A DNA stretch of 64,000 nucleotides from Murdochiella sp. Marseille-P8839 (GCA_019753405.1 JAIKLF010000001.1:376789-440788), one strand, 5' to 3'. Shown: positions 8,400 to 18,220, counted from the first letter of the stretch. Translations and numbers: made by a program. The notes: generated from the sequence alone by a model not told the origin.

Positions 8400-8789
8400 A
8401 TGGCGTATGTACCAATCCCAAAAGACTTAAAGAAGGTAAAGACAAAGGTGGCATTTAACCTTACAAAAAGGCAACTCATCGGATTTACCATTGCAGGACT
8501 TGTTGGAATACCGGTCTATTTATTTATGCGAAAGATCGTTCCAAATGATATAGCCGTCATATTTCTCATTGTGTCCACACTCCCTATATTTTTCATCACT
8601 CTTTTTGAAAAGGACGGACTGACATTTGAGAAATATTTTAAATATATTTACCTTCATAAGTTTTATCAGCCACAAAAAAGGGTGAGAAAGGAGGTTTACC
8701 TTGAAAGACAAAAGAAAGATTCAGCAGGTAAAGTTAGAACAAAACAAAAAGATGTTAAGAAGTCAAAAACAGGACTTAAAGCAAAATAA
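8400..8789 (+). CDS. PrgI-family conjugation protein
   Basis: A 129-residue protein with the PrgI layout: a conserved N-terminal segment (YVPIPKDLKKVKTKVAFNLTKRQLIGF), two adjacent transmembrane helices (about 28-70) and a basic C-terminal tail. PrgI proteins are the VirB3-like partners of the VirB4 ATPase. Here the 3' end overlaps the VirB4 gene by 89 bases in another frame. The gene order is diagnostic for Gram-positive type IV secretion. Confidence 0.88.
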   Translation: MAYVPIPKDLKKVKTKVAFNLTKRQLIGFTIAGLVGIPVYLFMRKIVPNDIAVIFLIVSTLPIFFITLFEKDGLTFEKYFKYIYLHKFYQPQKRVRKEVYLERQKKDSAGKVRTKQKDVKKSKTGLKAK

Positions 8790-11130
8790 GGGAAAATCTA
8801 AAAAAGATAAAGGAGGGCTACTTGACCTTATTTTTAGAAAAGAACCAAAAAGATATACTGTCGAAGATACCATTCCCTATCTTAGACTCTTAAAAAGCGG
8901 TATATGTCAGCTTGACGAAAAGCACTTTAGTAAAAGCATAGCCTTTCAGGATATTAACTACCAACTTGCCTTAGATGAAGATCGAGACTTGATTTTTAAT
9001 CAGTTTGCAAATTTTCTAAACTCCTTTGATCCAAGTATCAGTATTGAGTTTTCATATATCAATCAACTTGGACGAAACGAAGAAATGAAGTCGGCAATTC
9101 AGATACCGGATAAAAAGGACGGATTTGACGATATACGTCTTGAGTTTAGAGAGATGCTTAAAAGCCAGATTGTAAAGGGAAATAATGGACTGAAAAAATC
9201 AAAGTATGTAACCTTTACAGTAGAAGCGGATAATTTAGAGCAGGCAACATCAAAACTTGAAAGACTGGAGATAGATATATTATCTAATCTCAAAAGTATG
9301 GGGGTTCGTGCTGAAAGTCTTACAGGAGAAGAAAGATTAAAGATACTTCACGATATATTAAATCCCAATAAGACCTTTGAGTTTTCATACAAAAATCTGA
9401 GGAAAAGGGAAAGCACTAAAACATACATTGTACCTGATGAATTTAACTTCACGCCTTCAAGGTACTTTAAGTTTGGAAAATTTATCGGGGCAGTAAGTCA
9501 TTTTCAAATTCTTGCAAGCGAGCTTTCAGACCGTATGCTTGCCGAGTTTTTGGATATTGATGATAACATCAATATTTCCTTTCATATTAAGGCAATCGAC
9601 CAATCGGAAGCCATTAAAATGGTAAAGAGAAAAAATACCGATATTGACAAGATGAAGATTGAGGAAAATAAGAAAGCGGTAAGAAGCGGTTATGATATGG
9701 ACATTCTTCCATCGGACTTAATCACCTATGGAGAAGATGTAAAAAGCCTCCTAAAGGACTTACAGACAAGAGATGAGCGAATGTTTGTGGTGAGTATCGT
9801 CTTTATGAACTTTGCAAGGACGCTGCAAAAGCTCGATAACACCATTTCTCAAATAAGCTCTATTGCCAATAAGCACAATTGTAAAATAAAAAGACTTGAC
9901 CATACGCAGGAGCAAGGACTTATCAGCGTGCTACCTCTTGGTGTAAATAAGATTGAAATAGACAGAGGACTGACGAGTTCATCTACGGCAGTTTTTATGC
10001 CCTTTACTACAGAGGAGCTTTTCATCAATTCAAGTAACAGTCTTTACTACGGGCTAAATGCCTTAAGCCATAACCTGATTATGGCAGACAGAAAGAAGCT
10101 CAAGAACCCGAATGGTCTAATTCTTGGAACTCCGGGTAGCGGAAAGTCATTTTCTGCAAAGCGTGAAATGGCAAATGCGATTCTTGTAACAGATGATGAT
10201 GTGATTATCTGCGATCCGGAGGGCGAGTATGGAAACCTTGTAAGACAATTTAATGGAGAAGTCATTAAAGTCAGCAGTAAGTCCAAAGATTACCTGAATC
10301 CCCTTGATATAAATATGAACTATGGCGATGGGGATGCGCCACTGAAAGACAAAGCAAACTTCATTATGAGTATGCTGGAGCTTGTAGTAGGCGGCAGTGG
10401 TCTTACGGCAGAAGAAAAGTCCGTTATAGACAGGTGCTTACCTAAGATTTACGAAAAGTATTTTGAGAATCCAACTCCTGACAATATGCCAATACTGCAA
10501 GACCTATACGATATGTTAAAAGGACAGGAAGAAAAGGTCGGTAAAAAGCTGGCAACGGAGATGGAAATCTATGTATCAGGTTCCCTTAATGTTTTTAATC
10601 ACAGGTCAAATGTGGACTTAAATAAGAAACTCCTGTGCTTTGATATTAAAGAGCTTGGAAGTCAGCTAAAGAAAATCGGTATGCTTGTTATACAGGATCA
10701 GGTGTGGAATAAAGTATCTCAAAATAGAGGAAGCAAGGCTACAAGGTACTATATAGATGAGTTTCACTTGCTATTAAAAGATGAGCAGACAGCATCTTAT
10801 TCTGTGGAAATATGGAAGCGTTTTAGAAAATGGGGAGGTATTCCAACAGGTATTACGCAAAATGTCAAAGACCTACTTATGAGTAAGGAAATTGAAAATA
10901 TCTTTGATAATACCGACTTTGTCTTAATGCTAAATCAAGCGTCAGGAGACAGAGAAATTTTAGCAAGAAAACTTAAAATCTCACTTCCTCAGCTTAGATA
11001 TGTTACCAATTCCAACGAGGGAGAGGGACTACTATTCTTTGGAAATACCATTGTTCCTTTCCTTGATAAGTTCCCGAAAGATACAATTCTCTATCAGAAG
11101 ATGACTACCAAGCCTGAAGAAGTGAGGTAG
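8701..11130 (+). CDS. VirB4-family conjugation ATPase
   Basis: An 809-residue VirB4/TraE-type ATPase that energises the mating channel. The N-terminal about 300 residues form the VirB4 N domain. The C-terminal motor has Walker A GTPGSGKSFSAKREM near residue 477, Walker B region YYIDEFHLLL near residue 683, and the conserved ITQNV segment. The start is TTG 8701, supported by AAAGGAGG at 8688-8695. This means its first 89 bases overlap the PrgI gene. Confident. Confidence 0.94.
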   Translation: MKDKRKIQQVKLEQNKKMLRSQKQDLKQNKGKSKKDKGGLLDLIFRKEPKRYTVEDTIPYLRLLKSGICQLDEKHFSKSIAFQDINYQLALDEDRDLIFNQFANFLNSFDPSISIEFSYINQLGRNEEMKSAIQIPDKKDGFDDIRLEFREMLKSQIVKGNNGLKKSKYVTFTVEADNLEQATSKLERLEIDILSNLKSMGVRAESLTGEERLKILHDILNPNKTFEFSYKNLRKRESTKTYIVPDEFNFTPSRYFKFGKFIGAVSHFQILASELSDRMLAEFLDIDDNINISFHIKAIDQSEAIKMVKRKNTDIDKMKIEENKKAVRSGYDMDILPSDLITYGEDVKSLLKDLQTRDERMFVVSIVFMNFARTLQKLDNTISQISSIANKHNCKIKRLDHTQEQGLISVLPLGVNKIEIDRGLTSSSTAVFMPFTTEELFINSSNSLYYGLNALSHNLIMADRKKLKNPNGLILGTPGSGKSFSAKREMANAILVTDDDVIICDPEGEYGNLVRQFNGEVIKVSSKSKDYLNPLDINMNYGDGDAPLKDKANFIMSMLELVVGGSGLTAEEKSVIDRCLPKIYEKYFENPTPDNMPILQDLYDMLKGQEEKVGKKLATEMEIYVSGSLNVFNHRSNVDLNKKLLCFDIKELGSQLKKIGMLVIQDQVWNKVSQNRGSKATRYYIDEFHLLLKDEQTASYSVEIWKRFRKWGGIPTGITQNVKDLLMSKEIENIFDNTDFVLMLNQASGDREILARKLKISLPQLRYVTNSNEGEGLLFFGNTIVPFLDKFPKDTILYQKMTTKPEEVR

Positions 11131-11133
11131 CCT

Positions 11134-13266
11134 ATGGGAAAAAAGCTGAAAAAGGATTTTAGGGAAAGGCATAAGGCAAGTCTTGAAAGAGAAATGATCC
11201 ATAGTGAAACATTCACTACATCTGAAGAAAGTAAGCTAAAGCATAACGATGATTACAGAGGAAAAATCGTCCATGACAAAGACAGATTTCAGGACAAGGT
11301 TCATAAGAAAATAAACAAGGTAAGTTCTGATAATGAAAAGGCTTATGGAACATCCAAGAGAAACGCAAAATATAGAGCCTCTGATAAGGATAGTGTAGCT
11401 GCTGTAAGTGAAACAGGAAGATCGGATTATATTACGGAGGTAAAGGATGGAAAAATCTATGATCCTTTAGGAAAAGACCTTGATAATGACGGGATTATAG
11501 ACAGATACGATAATGACTTTAGGGACAGCGACTACTTTGAATCGACCTATGATGTGGATGATAATCTCCATAAAAAAGATGAGTTTTTTGGAAGTTCCTC
11601 TAAAAGTTATGAGGCTAAAAAGAGAAAGTATAAGAGGAAAAACTACACTGAAAGCCTTTATACAAGAAAAAAAGAAGATGTGTCAAAGGAAAATAAATCT
11701 GAAGGTAAAAAGACTGGAAAAGATGCTTCAAGCGAAAAAGTTCATAGTAGCCTTTCTAAAGAGCAGAAGAAAAAGCTAAAGGAAGATATGGTAAAGGTAT
11801 CTGCCCTTTCAGGACTTGCCAAAGGAAGTGAAACCGTAAGGGATTATCTTTCTCATGGAAGTGATGAAAATAAAGGGGTGGAAGCAGGAGAAAAGACGGC
11901 GGACGCAAGCTCTAAACTCATTCATGGCATAAAGAAATATTCTGATAAGAAAAAGGCGAAGAAAGGATACGATCTTACAAATAAGGATTATAAAATCAGG
12001 AAGCGAAAATCGAAGCTTGAATTTCGTGATGCCAAAGAGAACCTGAAAAAGACGAATGAATATAAAAGAGCAAATGCCTATAAAAGATTTCAAAAGAAAA
12101 ATCAGGTAAAGGCAGCCATTCGTCGTGAGAATAAGTCAAGACTCAGAGATCGGATTAAAGAAAACCTCATCGGCTCGTTGAAAGGCTCAAAGAAATTTAT
12201 AGCAAGAAAAGCAAAGGGACTTATGATTATTTTCATAGGTCTTATTATTTTGGGAACTTTCTTTATCAACTTTGCAGGAGCGGGAATGACAGGCTTTATG
12301 AACTCCACAAGTTCTGTTCTTACAACAAGCTATTTGTCAAAGCCAAATGTCCTAAATGAAATCAATCAGAACTTTTCCGCTATGGAAAGTGAGCTTCAAA
12401 ATGAGGTTGATCATGTCAAAAATAACTATCCCGGCTATGACGAATACATCTTAAATAATACAGAGTATATCGGTCATAATGTCCATGAGCTTTTATCCTA
12501 CATTACATCAAGGTGCGGAGAAGTAAAAAATCCTTCAGAAGTAAATTCCATACTAAAAGAATTATTTGAGTCCATGTATGACCTTGAATATAGGGAAGAA
12601 ATTGAAATCAGATACAAGACAGTTACAGAAACCTATACCGATGAAGATGGCAACGAATATACCGAAAGTCATGAAGAACCTTATGAGTATAAAAAGCTCA
12701 TTGTAACGCTGCATAAAAAAGAGATGGACAGCATTATCCGAAAGGTCTTTGCAAACTATCCAGACAACCTAAAGCACTATGAAGCCTTATTCCTTGCACA
12801 AGGAAATATGGGAGAAGCCTTTGGAAATTCTGACCTTATCAGTGCAAATGGTGGCGTAGGTGGTGGAGTTGAGTATGAAGCATCAAGTGAAGTTCAAAAG
12901 AAGATTGTTAATGCTGCATACATCACGCCATCTCCGGGTGCAGGCTGGTGTGCCATGTGGGTTTCACAGGTCTATCAAAATGCAGGTCTTGGATATATTG
13001 GCGGAAATGCCTGCGATATGTACAGAAACTATACTTTTACATCAGACAGGTCAAAACTCAAGGTGGGAATGCTTGTAGCGGTGGAAAGCAGTAGTAGTGG
13101 AAGCACAGCAGGACTTACCTATGGTCATGTAGGAATTTATATTGGAGATGGTAAAGTTATGGATAATATTGGGCGAATAAGAGTAACCACTTTAGACAAT
13201 TGGATTGCGTCTTTCTGCAAGCATCATCCTGTAGGATTTGGATTCCCACCAAACGTAAAGAAATAG
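11134..13266 (+). CDS. CD1108-like membrane-anchored peptidoglycan hydrolase (NlpC/P60-CHAP fold)
   Basis: A 710-residue cell-wall-opening protein of the mating apparatus. The N-terminal 350 residues are basic and disordered, with a DxDNDG-rich module at residues 109-150. One transmembrane helix spans about 363-385. The extracytoplasmic part has an alpha-helical domain (about 395-560) and a C-terminal cysteine peptidase-like domain with catalytic-type Cys in PGAGWCAMWVSQ (about 605) and His in YGHVGIYIGDG (about 664). This matches the CD1108-type proteins of Tn1549-like elements, which follow virB4. The DxDNDG-rich module recurs in the giant helicase at 18247-26964. Confidence 0.85.
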   Translation: MGKKLKKDFRERHKASLEREMIHSETFTTSEESKLKHNDDYRGKIVHDKDRFQDKVHKKINKVSSDNEKAYGTSKRNAKYRASDKDSVAAVSETGRSDYITEVKDGKIYDPLGKDLDNDGIIDRYDNDFRDSDYFESTYDVDDNLHKKDEFFGSSSKSYEAKKRKYKRKNYTESLYTRKKEDVSKENKSEGKKTGKDASSEKVHSSLSKEQKKKLKEDMVKVSALSGLAKGSETVRDYLSHGSDENKGVEAGEKTADASSKLIHGIKKYSDKKKAKKGYDLTNKDYKIRKRKSKLEFRDAKENLKKTNEYKRANAYKRFQKKNQVKAAIRRENKSRLRDRIKENLIGSLKGSKKFIARKAKGLMIIFIGLIILGTFFINFAGAGMTGFMNSTSSVLTTSYLSKPNVLNEINQNFSAMESELQNEVDHVKNNYPGYDEYILNNTEYIGHNVHELLSYITSRCGEVKNPSEVNSILKELFESMYDLEYREEIEIRYKTVTETYTDEDGNEYTESHEEPYEYKKLIVTLHKKEMDSIIRKVFANYPDNLKHYEALFLAQGNMGEAFGNSDLISANGGVGGGVEYEASSEVQKKIVNAAYITPSPGAGWCAMWVSQVYQNAGLGYIGGNACDMYRNYTFTSDRSKLKVGMLVAVESSSSGSTAGLTYGHVGIYIGDGKVMDNIGRIRVTTLDNWIASFCKHHPVGFGFPPNVKK

Positions 13267-13277
13267 GAGGTAACAAT

Positions 13278-13517
13278 GTGAAACGAGAATTAACGGTAGT
13301 GAAAAACAAAATAAAGAAGTTGAAGGATAAAAAGGCTCTGATTGATGAAGAATTGGAGCCTTTATTTATTCGTGAAGAAGAACTTGAAAACGAAGAAATC
13401 ATTGTCATTTGCAGAAAGAACAACATTACAATCAGTGATTTGATGGCAAAGGTAAACAGACAAAGAGTAGAAATGAAAAAGGAGAAGTCAAATGAAAACC
13501 AGTTGGAAAAAGAATAA
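13278..13517 (+). CDS. DUF4315-family small helical protein
   Basis: A 79-residue, highly charged helical protein (KNKIKKLKDKKALIDEELE) with a short conserved C-terminal helix (NITISDLMAKVNRQ). It has the size and position of DUF4315 proteins, which lie between the CD1108-like hydrolase and the DUF4366/CD1107-like surface protein in related ICEs. Translation starts at GTG 13278 after AGGAGGTAACA; the upstream extension in this frame overlaps the hydrolase gene and is not needed. Function unknown. Confidence 0.75.
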   Translation: MKRELTVVKNKIKKLKDKKALIDEELEPLFIREEELENEEIIVICRKNNITISDLMAKVNRQRVEMKKEKSNENQLEKE

Positions 13518-15036
13518 GAAGTTTTGGACAGCAGCACTTGCAGTCGTTGTAAGTATAAGCTGCCTTTTGGGTCTTTGGACAGTTGTTTATGCTCATGAGC
13601 AAAGCTTAACGGAAGCACCTACAAGCGATAAAGCTGTCCAAACACAAGTGGAAGTAAATGTAAAGTATATCTTTGAAGATGAAAAAGTTTATAAGGAAGT
13701 AAAGATAAAGGCTGAGAAAGGACAGCTTCTTGACAGCGGTGATCTGCCGATGCTCCCTGATAATATGAAATTTATTGATGAGTTTCTATTTTATGAAGTA
13801 AAAGGCGATGGAAATGATGAAATTATCCGAAAGGTAGCAAAGACTGAGGCTAAAGATAAAGAGACTCAGACAGAAGAAGAAAAGCCGAAAGAGGATGAGA
13901 GCTCGCAGACGAAAATTCCAAAGACGGAAGATAAGTCAACGCAGACAGAGCTTTCTAAAGATGATATTTCTAAAATGGAAAAAGATACTAAGGAGCTTCA
14001 GGAAAAACTTGATAAGTTAAATAGCGAAATAAAGGATAAAGACAAATTAAGCGATAAGCAGAAAGAAAAAATCAAAGAACTTGAAGCCCAGATTGAAAGC
14101 TTGAAGGAAAAAACAAAAAAAGATAAGGAAAATAAGGACTTATCAGAAGAAATGAAGAAGGAAATGGATAAGCTGAATAAAAAGATTAAAGAGCTTGAGG
14201 AAAAGGCAAATGAAGCAAACAAGGCTCCCGTAATATCTAATCCGCCTGCACTGAACAGTCCTATTTCCGGAATTAAGAAAAACTCAGGCATTTCAAATCA
14301 AACACCTGTAAACAACACAGGAAAAAGCACAACTACACAGGTGAGTTCAGAAAATACTGTAAAAGATACAAGTAATTCTGAAACGAAAGAGAAAGATATT
14401 CGCTATCCTAATAAGCTGACACCGAAAGCTCCTGCCAATAACAATCAGGATTCATCTATGGACGGGACAAGTAAGACTGTAAATACCAATAAGGGAGTAG
14501 CTTCTGCTCCGTCAAAGGCAAGAGGAACCGTTACGGAAAATAAGGACAATGCGAATAAGGACTATCCTATTCATCATGGGGATAGCGGCGATAATAAAGA
14601 AACGGATCAGTATTCTGCTGATGCAAGACAGTTTATTACCTTTCAAACGAAAAACGGTAAGACCTTCCATCTCATCATCAACCACGATGAGACACAAGAA
14701 AATGTAATGCTTTTAACGGAAGTATCTGAAGATGACCTTCTAAATATGGTTGAAAAGAAAGAGGCTCCGAAGCAGGAGATTAGCAAAGAGGAGCCAACTA
14801 AGGAAGAAGTAAAGCCTGAGAAAAAAGAAGAAAAGAGTAATTTAGGAACATATATTATTCTGCTTCTTGTTATAGGCGGAGCATTAGGAGCAGGTTATTA
14901 CTTTAAGGTCGTAAAAAAGAAAGAGGATAAGGAGCTTGAATCATTAGAGGAAGAAGATGATGATTTCTTTTCGGAAGCAGAAAGTGAGGAAGAAATAGGA
15001 GAAGCAGAAGAAACAGAAGCTTATGATGAAGAATAA
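13492..15036 (+). CDS. DUF4366/CD1107-like membrane-anchored surface protein
   Basis: A 514-residue protein with an N-terminal signal/anchor (AALAVVVSISCLLGLWTVVYA, about residues 10-32). An extracellular repeat-like segment with KETQTEEE, SSQTKIP and STQTELS follows (about 120-150), then a long coiled coil (about 155-245), a proline/asparagine/serine-rich spacer, a small conserved domain (RQFITFQTKNGKTFHLIINHD, about 380-425), a C-terminal transmembrane helix (about 447-468) and an acidic cytoplasmic tail. This layout fits the DUF4366/CD1107 family of ICE surface proteins. It may help donor-recipient contact. It overlaps the DUF4315 gene by 26 bases. Confidence 0.8.
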   Translation: MKTSWKKNKKFWTAALAVVVSISCLLGLWTVVYAHEQSLTEAPTSDKAVQTQVEVNVKYIFEDEKVYKEVKIKAEKGQLLDSGDLPMLPDNMKFIDEFLFYEVKGDGNDEIIRKVAKTEAKDKETQTEEEKPKEDESSQTKIPKTEDKSTQTELSKDDISKMEKDTKELQEKLDKLNSEIKDKDKLSDKQKEKIKELEAQIESLKEKTKKDKENKDLSEEMKKEMDKLNKKIKELEEKANEANKAPVISNPPALNSPISGIKKNSGISNQTPVNNTGKSTTTQVSSENTVKDTSNSETKEKDIRYPNKLTPKAPANNNQDSSMDGTSKTVNTNKGVASAPSKARGTVTENKDNANKDYPIHHGDSGDNKETDQYSADARQFITFQTKNGKTFHLIINHDETQENVMLLTEVSEDDLLNMVEKKEAPKQEISKEEPTKEEVKPEKKEEKSNLGTYIILLLVIGGALGAGYYFKVVKKKEDKELESLEEEDDDFFSEAESEEEIGEAEETEAYDEE

Positions 15037-15072
15037 ATGCACCTTAAAATATATTGTTATGGGTGCAAACGC

Positions 15073-15103
15073 AGGGCGGGAGAGTAAAATCTTTCGCCCT
15101 TTT
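15073..15103 (+). terminator. Leader hairpin-terminator before topB
   Basis: The 10-bp stem agggcgggag / ctttcgccct (two G-T pairs) is followed by TTTT, 27 bases before the topoisomerase start. It resembles the other module leaders of the element. Confidence 0.55.
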
Positions 15104-15130
15104 ACAATGAAAGCAGGAGGAAAAATATAC

Positions 15131-16843
15131 ATGAAACATATACTTGTGATAGCAGAAAAACCGAGTGTAGCTATATCAATTGCAAAGGTAATAGGAGCTA
15201 CAAAAAAGAAAGATGGATACTATGAGGGAAATGGATATAAGGTATCTTGGTGCGTAGGCCATCTAATTCAGATGGCAAATCCGGACGCTTATGATGAAAA
15301 ATACGCTAAGTGGAATATATCGGATTTGCCGATTATTCCGAAGCAGTACAAATTTGAAGTGGCAAAGACTACAAAAAAGCAGTTTAATATCCTTAAAAAA
15401 CTGATGAATGATAAGGAGATTGATACAGTTATCAATGCGTGCGATGCGGGAAGAGAAGGAGAAAGTATTTTTCGACTGGTATATAACGAAGCTAAATGCA
15501 AAAAGAAAATGCAGCGTCTTTGGATTTCGTCAATGGAAGATAGTGCTATCAAAGAGGGATTTTCCAATCTAAAGAATGGTGAAGATTACGATAAGCTCTT
15601 TGAATCGGCACAGGCAAGAGCTATTGCAGACTGGCTTGTCGGAATGAATATCAGTAGGCTATATTCTTGCCTGTATAAGCAAAATTACAGTGTCGGGAGA
15701 GTGCAAACCCCAACACTTTACATGATTGTAAAAAGAGATGAAGAAATAAGTAATTTTAAGAAAGAAAAATACTACACCGTAGAGCTTTCTATGAACGGCT
15801 TTACATTATCGACAGACAAAATTGGTGATGAAATAACCGCAGAGCAGCTTATTAATTTAATAGGCGATAATATTGAGATAACTGATGTCATTCAAAAAGA
15901 AAAGATTACAAAGCCGGATTTACCCTTTGACCTAACAACACTTCAAAGAGAGTGTAATAAATATTTTGGATATTCAGCAAAGCAGACGCTTGATTACGCT
16001 CAAAGCCTATATGAAAAGAAACTAATTACCTATCCAAGAACAGACAGCAGATGCTTAACGGAAGATATGATTGTAAGTACGGTCAATAACATTTTAGGGA
16101 AAAATGATTTTGATACAGAGCGTATCAAGACGGTATTCAACTCAAAAAATGTTACGGATCATCACGCTATTATTCCGACAGTAAGCTCGTTAAGTGAAGA
16201 TTTATCGAGTATCCCTGATAGTGAAGCGAAGGTATATAGGCTTATTTCTAATAAGCTTCACGCAAGTGTAGGTTATCCATTAGTGGAAAACACAACGAAG
16301 ATTGTAGCTGAATTTGACGGATTTGAATTTACAAGTTCAGGAAGGGTAATTAGAGACGAGGGATTTAGCAAATACCTCAAAGAATACAAGTCCAAGAAGA
16401 ATGAGTTCATAGAGCTTCCTGATGTGAGCATTGGTGATGTTTTAAGCATTGAAAATAAAGAGATTAAAGAGAAATTTACTCAACCACCGAAACACTTTAC
16501 TGAAGATACGCTTCTAAAGTCTATGGAGATTGCAGGAAATGAAGCCTTAGAAAAAGGTGTAGAAGTGGAAAGAAAGGGACTTGGAACACCTGCAACAAGG
16601 GCAGGAATTATTGAAAACTTAATCTATAAGGGTTTTGTCGAAAGAGATAAGAAAAATTTGATTGCCACGCATAAGGGAATCAGCCTTGTAACAATAGTAT
16701 CCGATACCTTTAAGTCAGCGGAAACAACTGCAAAGTGGGAAATAGAATTAGCGGATATTGCCAAAGGGAAATCTTCAAAGGAAGAATTTTTAGAAGCGAT
16801 TGAAAATGAAATAAAAGAGGTTGTTCTGACATATAGTAAGTAA
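15131..16843 (+). CDS. topB: DNA topoisomerase III-like type IA topoisomerase
   Basis: A 570-residue type IA topoisomerase that relaxes or decatenates DNA through a transient phosphotyrosine. The N-terminal Toprim domain has VIAEKPSVA and the acidic motif NACDAGREGESIFR. The active-site tyrosine is in KKLITYPRTDSR near residue 305. The C-terminal core motif GLGTPATRAGIIENL is present. It is shorter than chromosomal TopA and lacks zinc ribbons, as is usual for ICE-borne TopB. The ATG at 15131 has AGCAGGAGGAAAAA upstream; the longer frame from 15023 runs through the leader hairpin. It probably processes element DNA during transfer or replication. Confidence 0.93.
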   Translation: MKHILVIAEKPSVAISIAKVIGATKKKDGYYEGNGYKVSWCVGHLIQMANPDAYDEKYAKWNISDLPIIPKQYKFEVAKTTKKQFNILKKLMNDKEIDTVINACDAGREGESIFRLVYNEAKCKKKMQRLWISSMEDSAIKEGFSNLKNGEDYDKLFESAQARAIADWLVGMNISRLYSCLYKQNYSVGRVQTPTLYMIVKRDEEISNFKKEKYYTVELSMNGFTLSTDKIGDEITAEQLINLIGDNIEITDVIQKEKITKPDLPFDLTTLQRECNKYFGYSAKQTLDYAQSLYEKKLITYPRTDSRCLTEDMIVSTVNNILGKNDFDTERIKTVFNSKNVTDHHAIIPTVSSLSEDLSSIPDSEAKVYRLISNKLHASVGYPLVENTTKIVAEFDGFEFTSSGRVIRDEGFSKYLKEYKSKKNEFIELPDVSIGDVLSIENKEIKEKFTQPPKHFTEDTLLKSMEIAGNEALEKGVEVERKGLGTPATRAGIIENLIYKGFVERDKKNLIATHKGISLVTIVSDTFKSAETTAKWEIELADIAKGKSSKEEFLEAIENEIKEVVLTYSK

Positions 16844-16881
16844 TAGATAACTAATTCAGAGTGGAAAAAATACTCCAAAAG

Positions 16882-16890
16882 TGCTATAAT
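16882..16890 (+). promoter_or_regulatory. Extended -10 promoter for the AbrB-DUF1016 pair
   Basis: TGcTATAAT at 16882-16890 is a consensus extended -10 element, 33 bases before the AbrB-like start codon. No good -35 is visible. It would let this gene pair be expressed apart from the transfer operon. Confidence 0.55.
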
Positions 16891-16923
16891 TTTGTAGGAA
16901 AAGTAGGGCGAAAGGAAGTAAAT

Positions 16924-17103
16924 ATGGAAGATATATTTATGGATACTGCAAAAGTTATGGCAAAAGGACAGGTTACTATTCCGAAAAGGATAAGGGAACT
17001 TTTAAATTTAGAAAATGGAGATTATGTTACTTTTGTAGTTAATAAAGATAAAGTGCAAATTCAAAATTCTAAGGCTTTTATTGAAGAAAACATTAAAAAA
17101 TAA
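16924..17103 (+). CDS. SpoVT/AbrB-type DNA-binding protein (MazE-like)
   Basis: A 59-residue protein dominated by a SpoVT-AbrB swapped-hairpin domain (AKVMAKGQVTIPKRIRELL, then GDYVTFVVNKDKVQI). Such proteins act as transcriptional autoregulators, very often as antitoxins. ATG 16924 is chosen because GAAAGGAAG lies before it; the longer frame from 16861 crosses the promoter. The next gene, 28 bases on, is a DUF1016 nuclease-like protein, so the two look like a regulator-effector pair carried as an insert between topB and the helicase gene. Confidence 0.85.
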   Translation: MEDIFMDTAKVMAKGQVTIPKRIRELLNLENGDYVTFVVNKDKVQIQNSKAFIEENIKK

Positions 17104-17131
17104 CAGCACGTTTTTAGAGGTAGGTGAAACA

Positions 17132-18163
17132 ATGAATAAGGATAAGATGGTATTGCAGAATACAGATATTGGAAAAGATAATCATCAGTTTGATGATATT
17201 GTTAAGATTGTCGAAAGTGCAAAGGATCGTGCTTATAGAAAAGTCAATGAAGAATTGATTTTGATGTATCAGGAAGTGGGAAAGTATATAAGTGAGAAAA
17301 GTAAAGAAGCAGGTTATGGGTCAAATTTTGTGGAAAATGTTGCCGATTTTTTCTCTGAAAATTATCCTGATTTAAAAGGATTTACCCGTAGGGGGCTTTA
17401 TAGAATGAGGCAATTCTATGAGCTATATAAGGATGATGAAAAAGTGTCAACGTTGTTGACACAATTGAGCTGGTCTAATCATTTGAAAATAATGTCAGGA
17501 TCTAAAAGTAAAGAAGAAAGAGAATTCTACATTAACTTAGCAATTAAGGAGAATCTAACTCACCGAGAGTTGGTAAGGCAGATGGACAGTGGCTATTATG
17601 AACGTTATATGCTTTCAAATAGTAACGATTTGCCTGCTATACAAAGGGCAAAACAAGAGACGCATAATTTGTTTATGGACAGTTATGTTTTAGAATTTCT
17701 TGATGCTCCCAAGATTGGAAATGAAAGAGAATTTCAGAAGTCAATTCTCCAGAATCTGAAGAACTTTATTTTAGAGATTGGGAAAGATTTTTCCTTTATA
17801 GGTAATGAGTATAGGGTACAGGTTGGCAATCATGATTACTATGTAGATTTGTTGTTCTATCATAGGGGACTATCTTGTTTAGTTGCATTTGAATTAAAAA
17901 TTGGAGAGTTTAAGCCGGAATATATCGGAAAAATGAACCTGTATTTAGAAGCACTGGATAGAGAAGTAAAGAAACAAACTGAAAATCCAAGCGTAGGAGT
18001 AATCCTTTGTGCTTCAAAAGATGATGAGGTAGTAGAATTTGCATTAAGTAGAAGTCTTTCGCCTACAATGGTATCGGAGTATACATTAAAACTGATAGAT
18101 AAGAATTTGTTGCAACGAAAATTAAAAGAATATGTAGATATTGCGGAAGAAACAAACGAATAA
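17132..18163 (+). CDS. DUF1016/YhcG-family PD-(D/E)XK nuclease-like protein
   Basis: A 343-residue protein. The N-terminal domain (about residues 20-150) is the DUF1016 N region, with YQEVGKYISEK and GFTRRGLYRMRQFYE. The C-terminal domain shows PD-(D/E)XK nuclease motifs: the acidic residue in YYVDLLFYHR and the E-x-K in LVAFELKIGEFKPEY, followed by a conserved helix that ends in GVILCASKDDEVVEFAL. YhcG-like proteins are found in defence islands and mobile elements; their activity is poorly understood. It follows an AbrB-type gene and its own promoter. A toxin-antitoxin, element-stability or anti-competitor role is plausible but unproven. Confidence 0.88.
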   Translation: MNKDKMVLQNTDIGKDNHQFDDIVKIVESAKDRAYRKVNEELILMYQEVGKYISEKSKEAGYGSNFVENVADFFSENYPDLKGFTRRGLYRMRQFYELYKDDEKVSTLLTQLSWSNHLKIMSGSKSKEEREFYINLAIKENLTHRELVRQMDSGYYERYMLSNSNDLPAIQRAKQETHNLFMDSYVLEFLDAPKIGNEREFQKSILQNLKNFILEIGKDFSFIGNEYRVQVGNHDYYVDLLFYHRGLSCLVAFELKIGEFKPEYIGKMNLYLEALDREVKKQTENPSVGVILCASKDDEVVEFALSRSLSPTMVSEYTLKLIDKNLLQRKLKEYVDIAEETNE

Positions 18164-18187
18164 AATTTAATAAATATAATGCGTAAA

Positions 18188-18220
18188 AGGTGATTAGAGT
18201 AAAATCTAACCGCCTTTTTT
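18188..18220 (+). terminator. Leader hairpin-terminator before the giant helicase gene
   Basis: The stem aggtgattag / ctaaccgcct (one A-C mismatch, one T-G pair) with a TTTTTT run ends 27 bases before the ATG at 18247. Confidence 0.55.
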
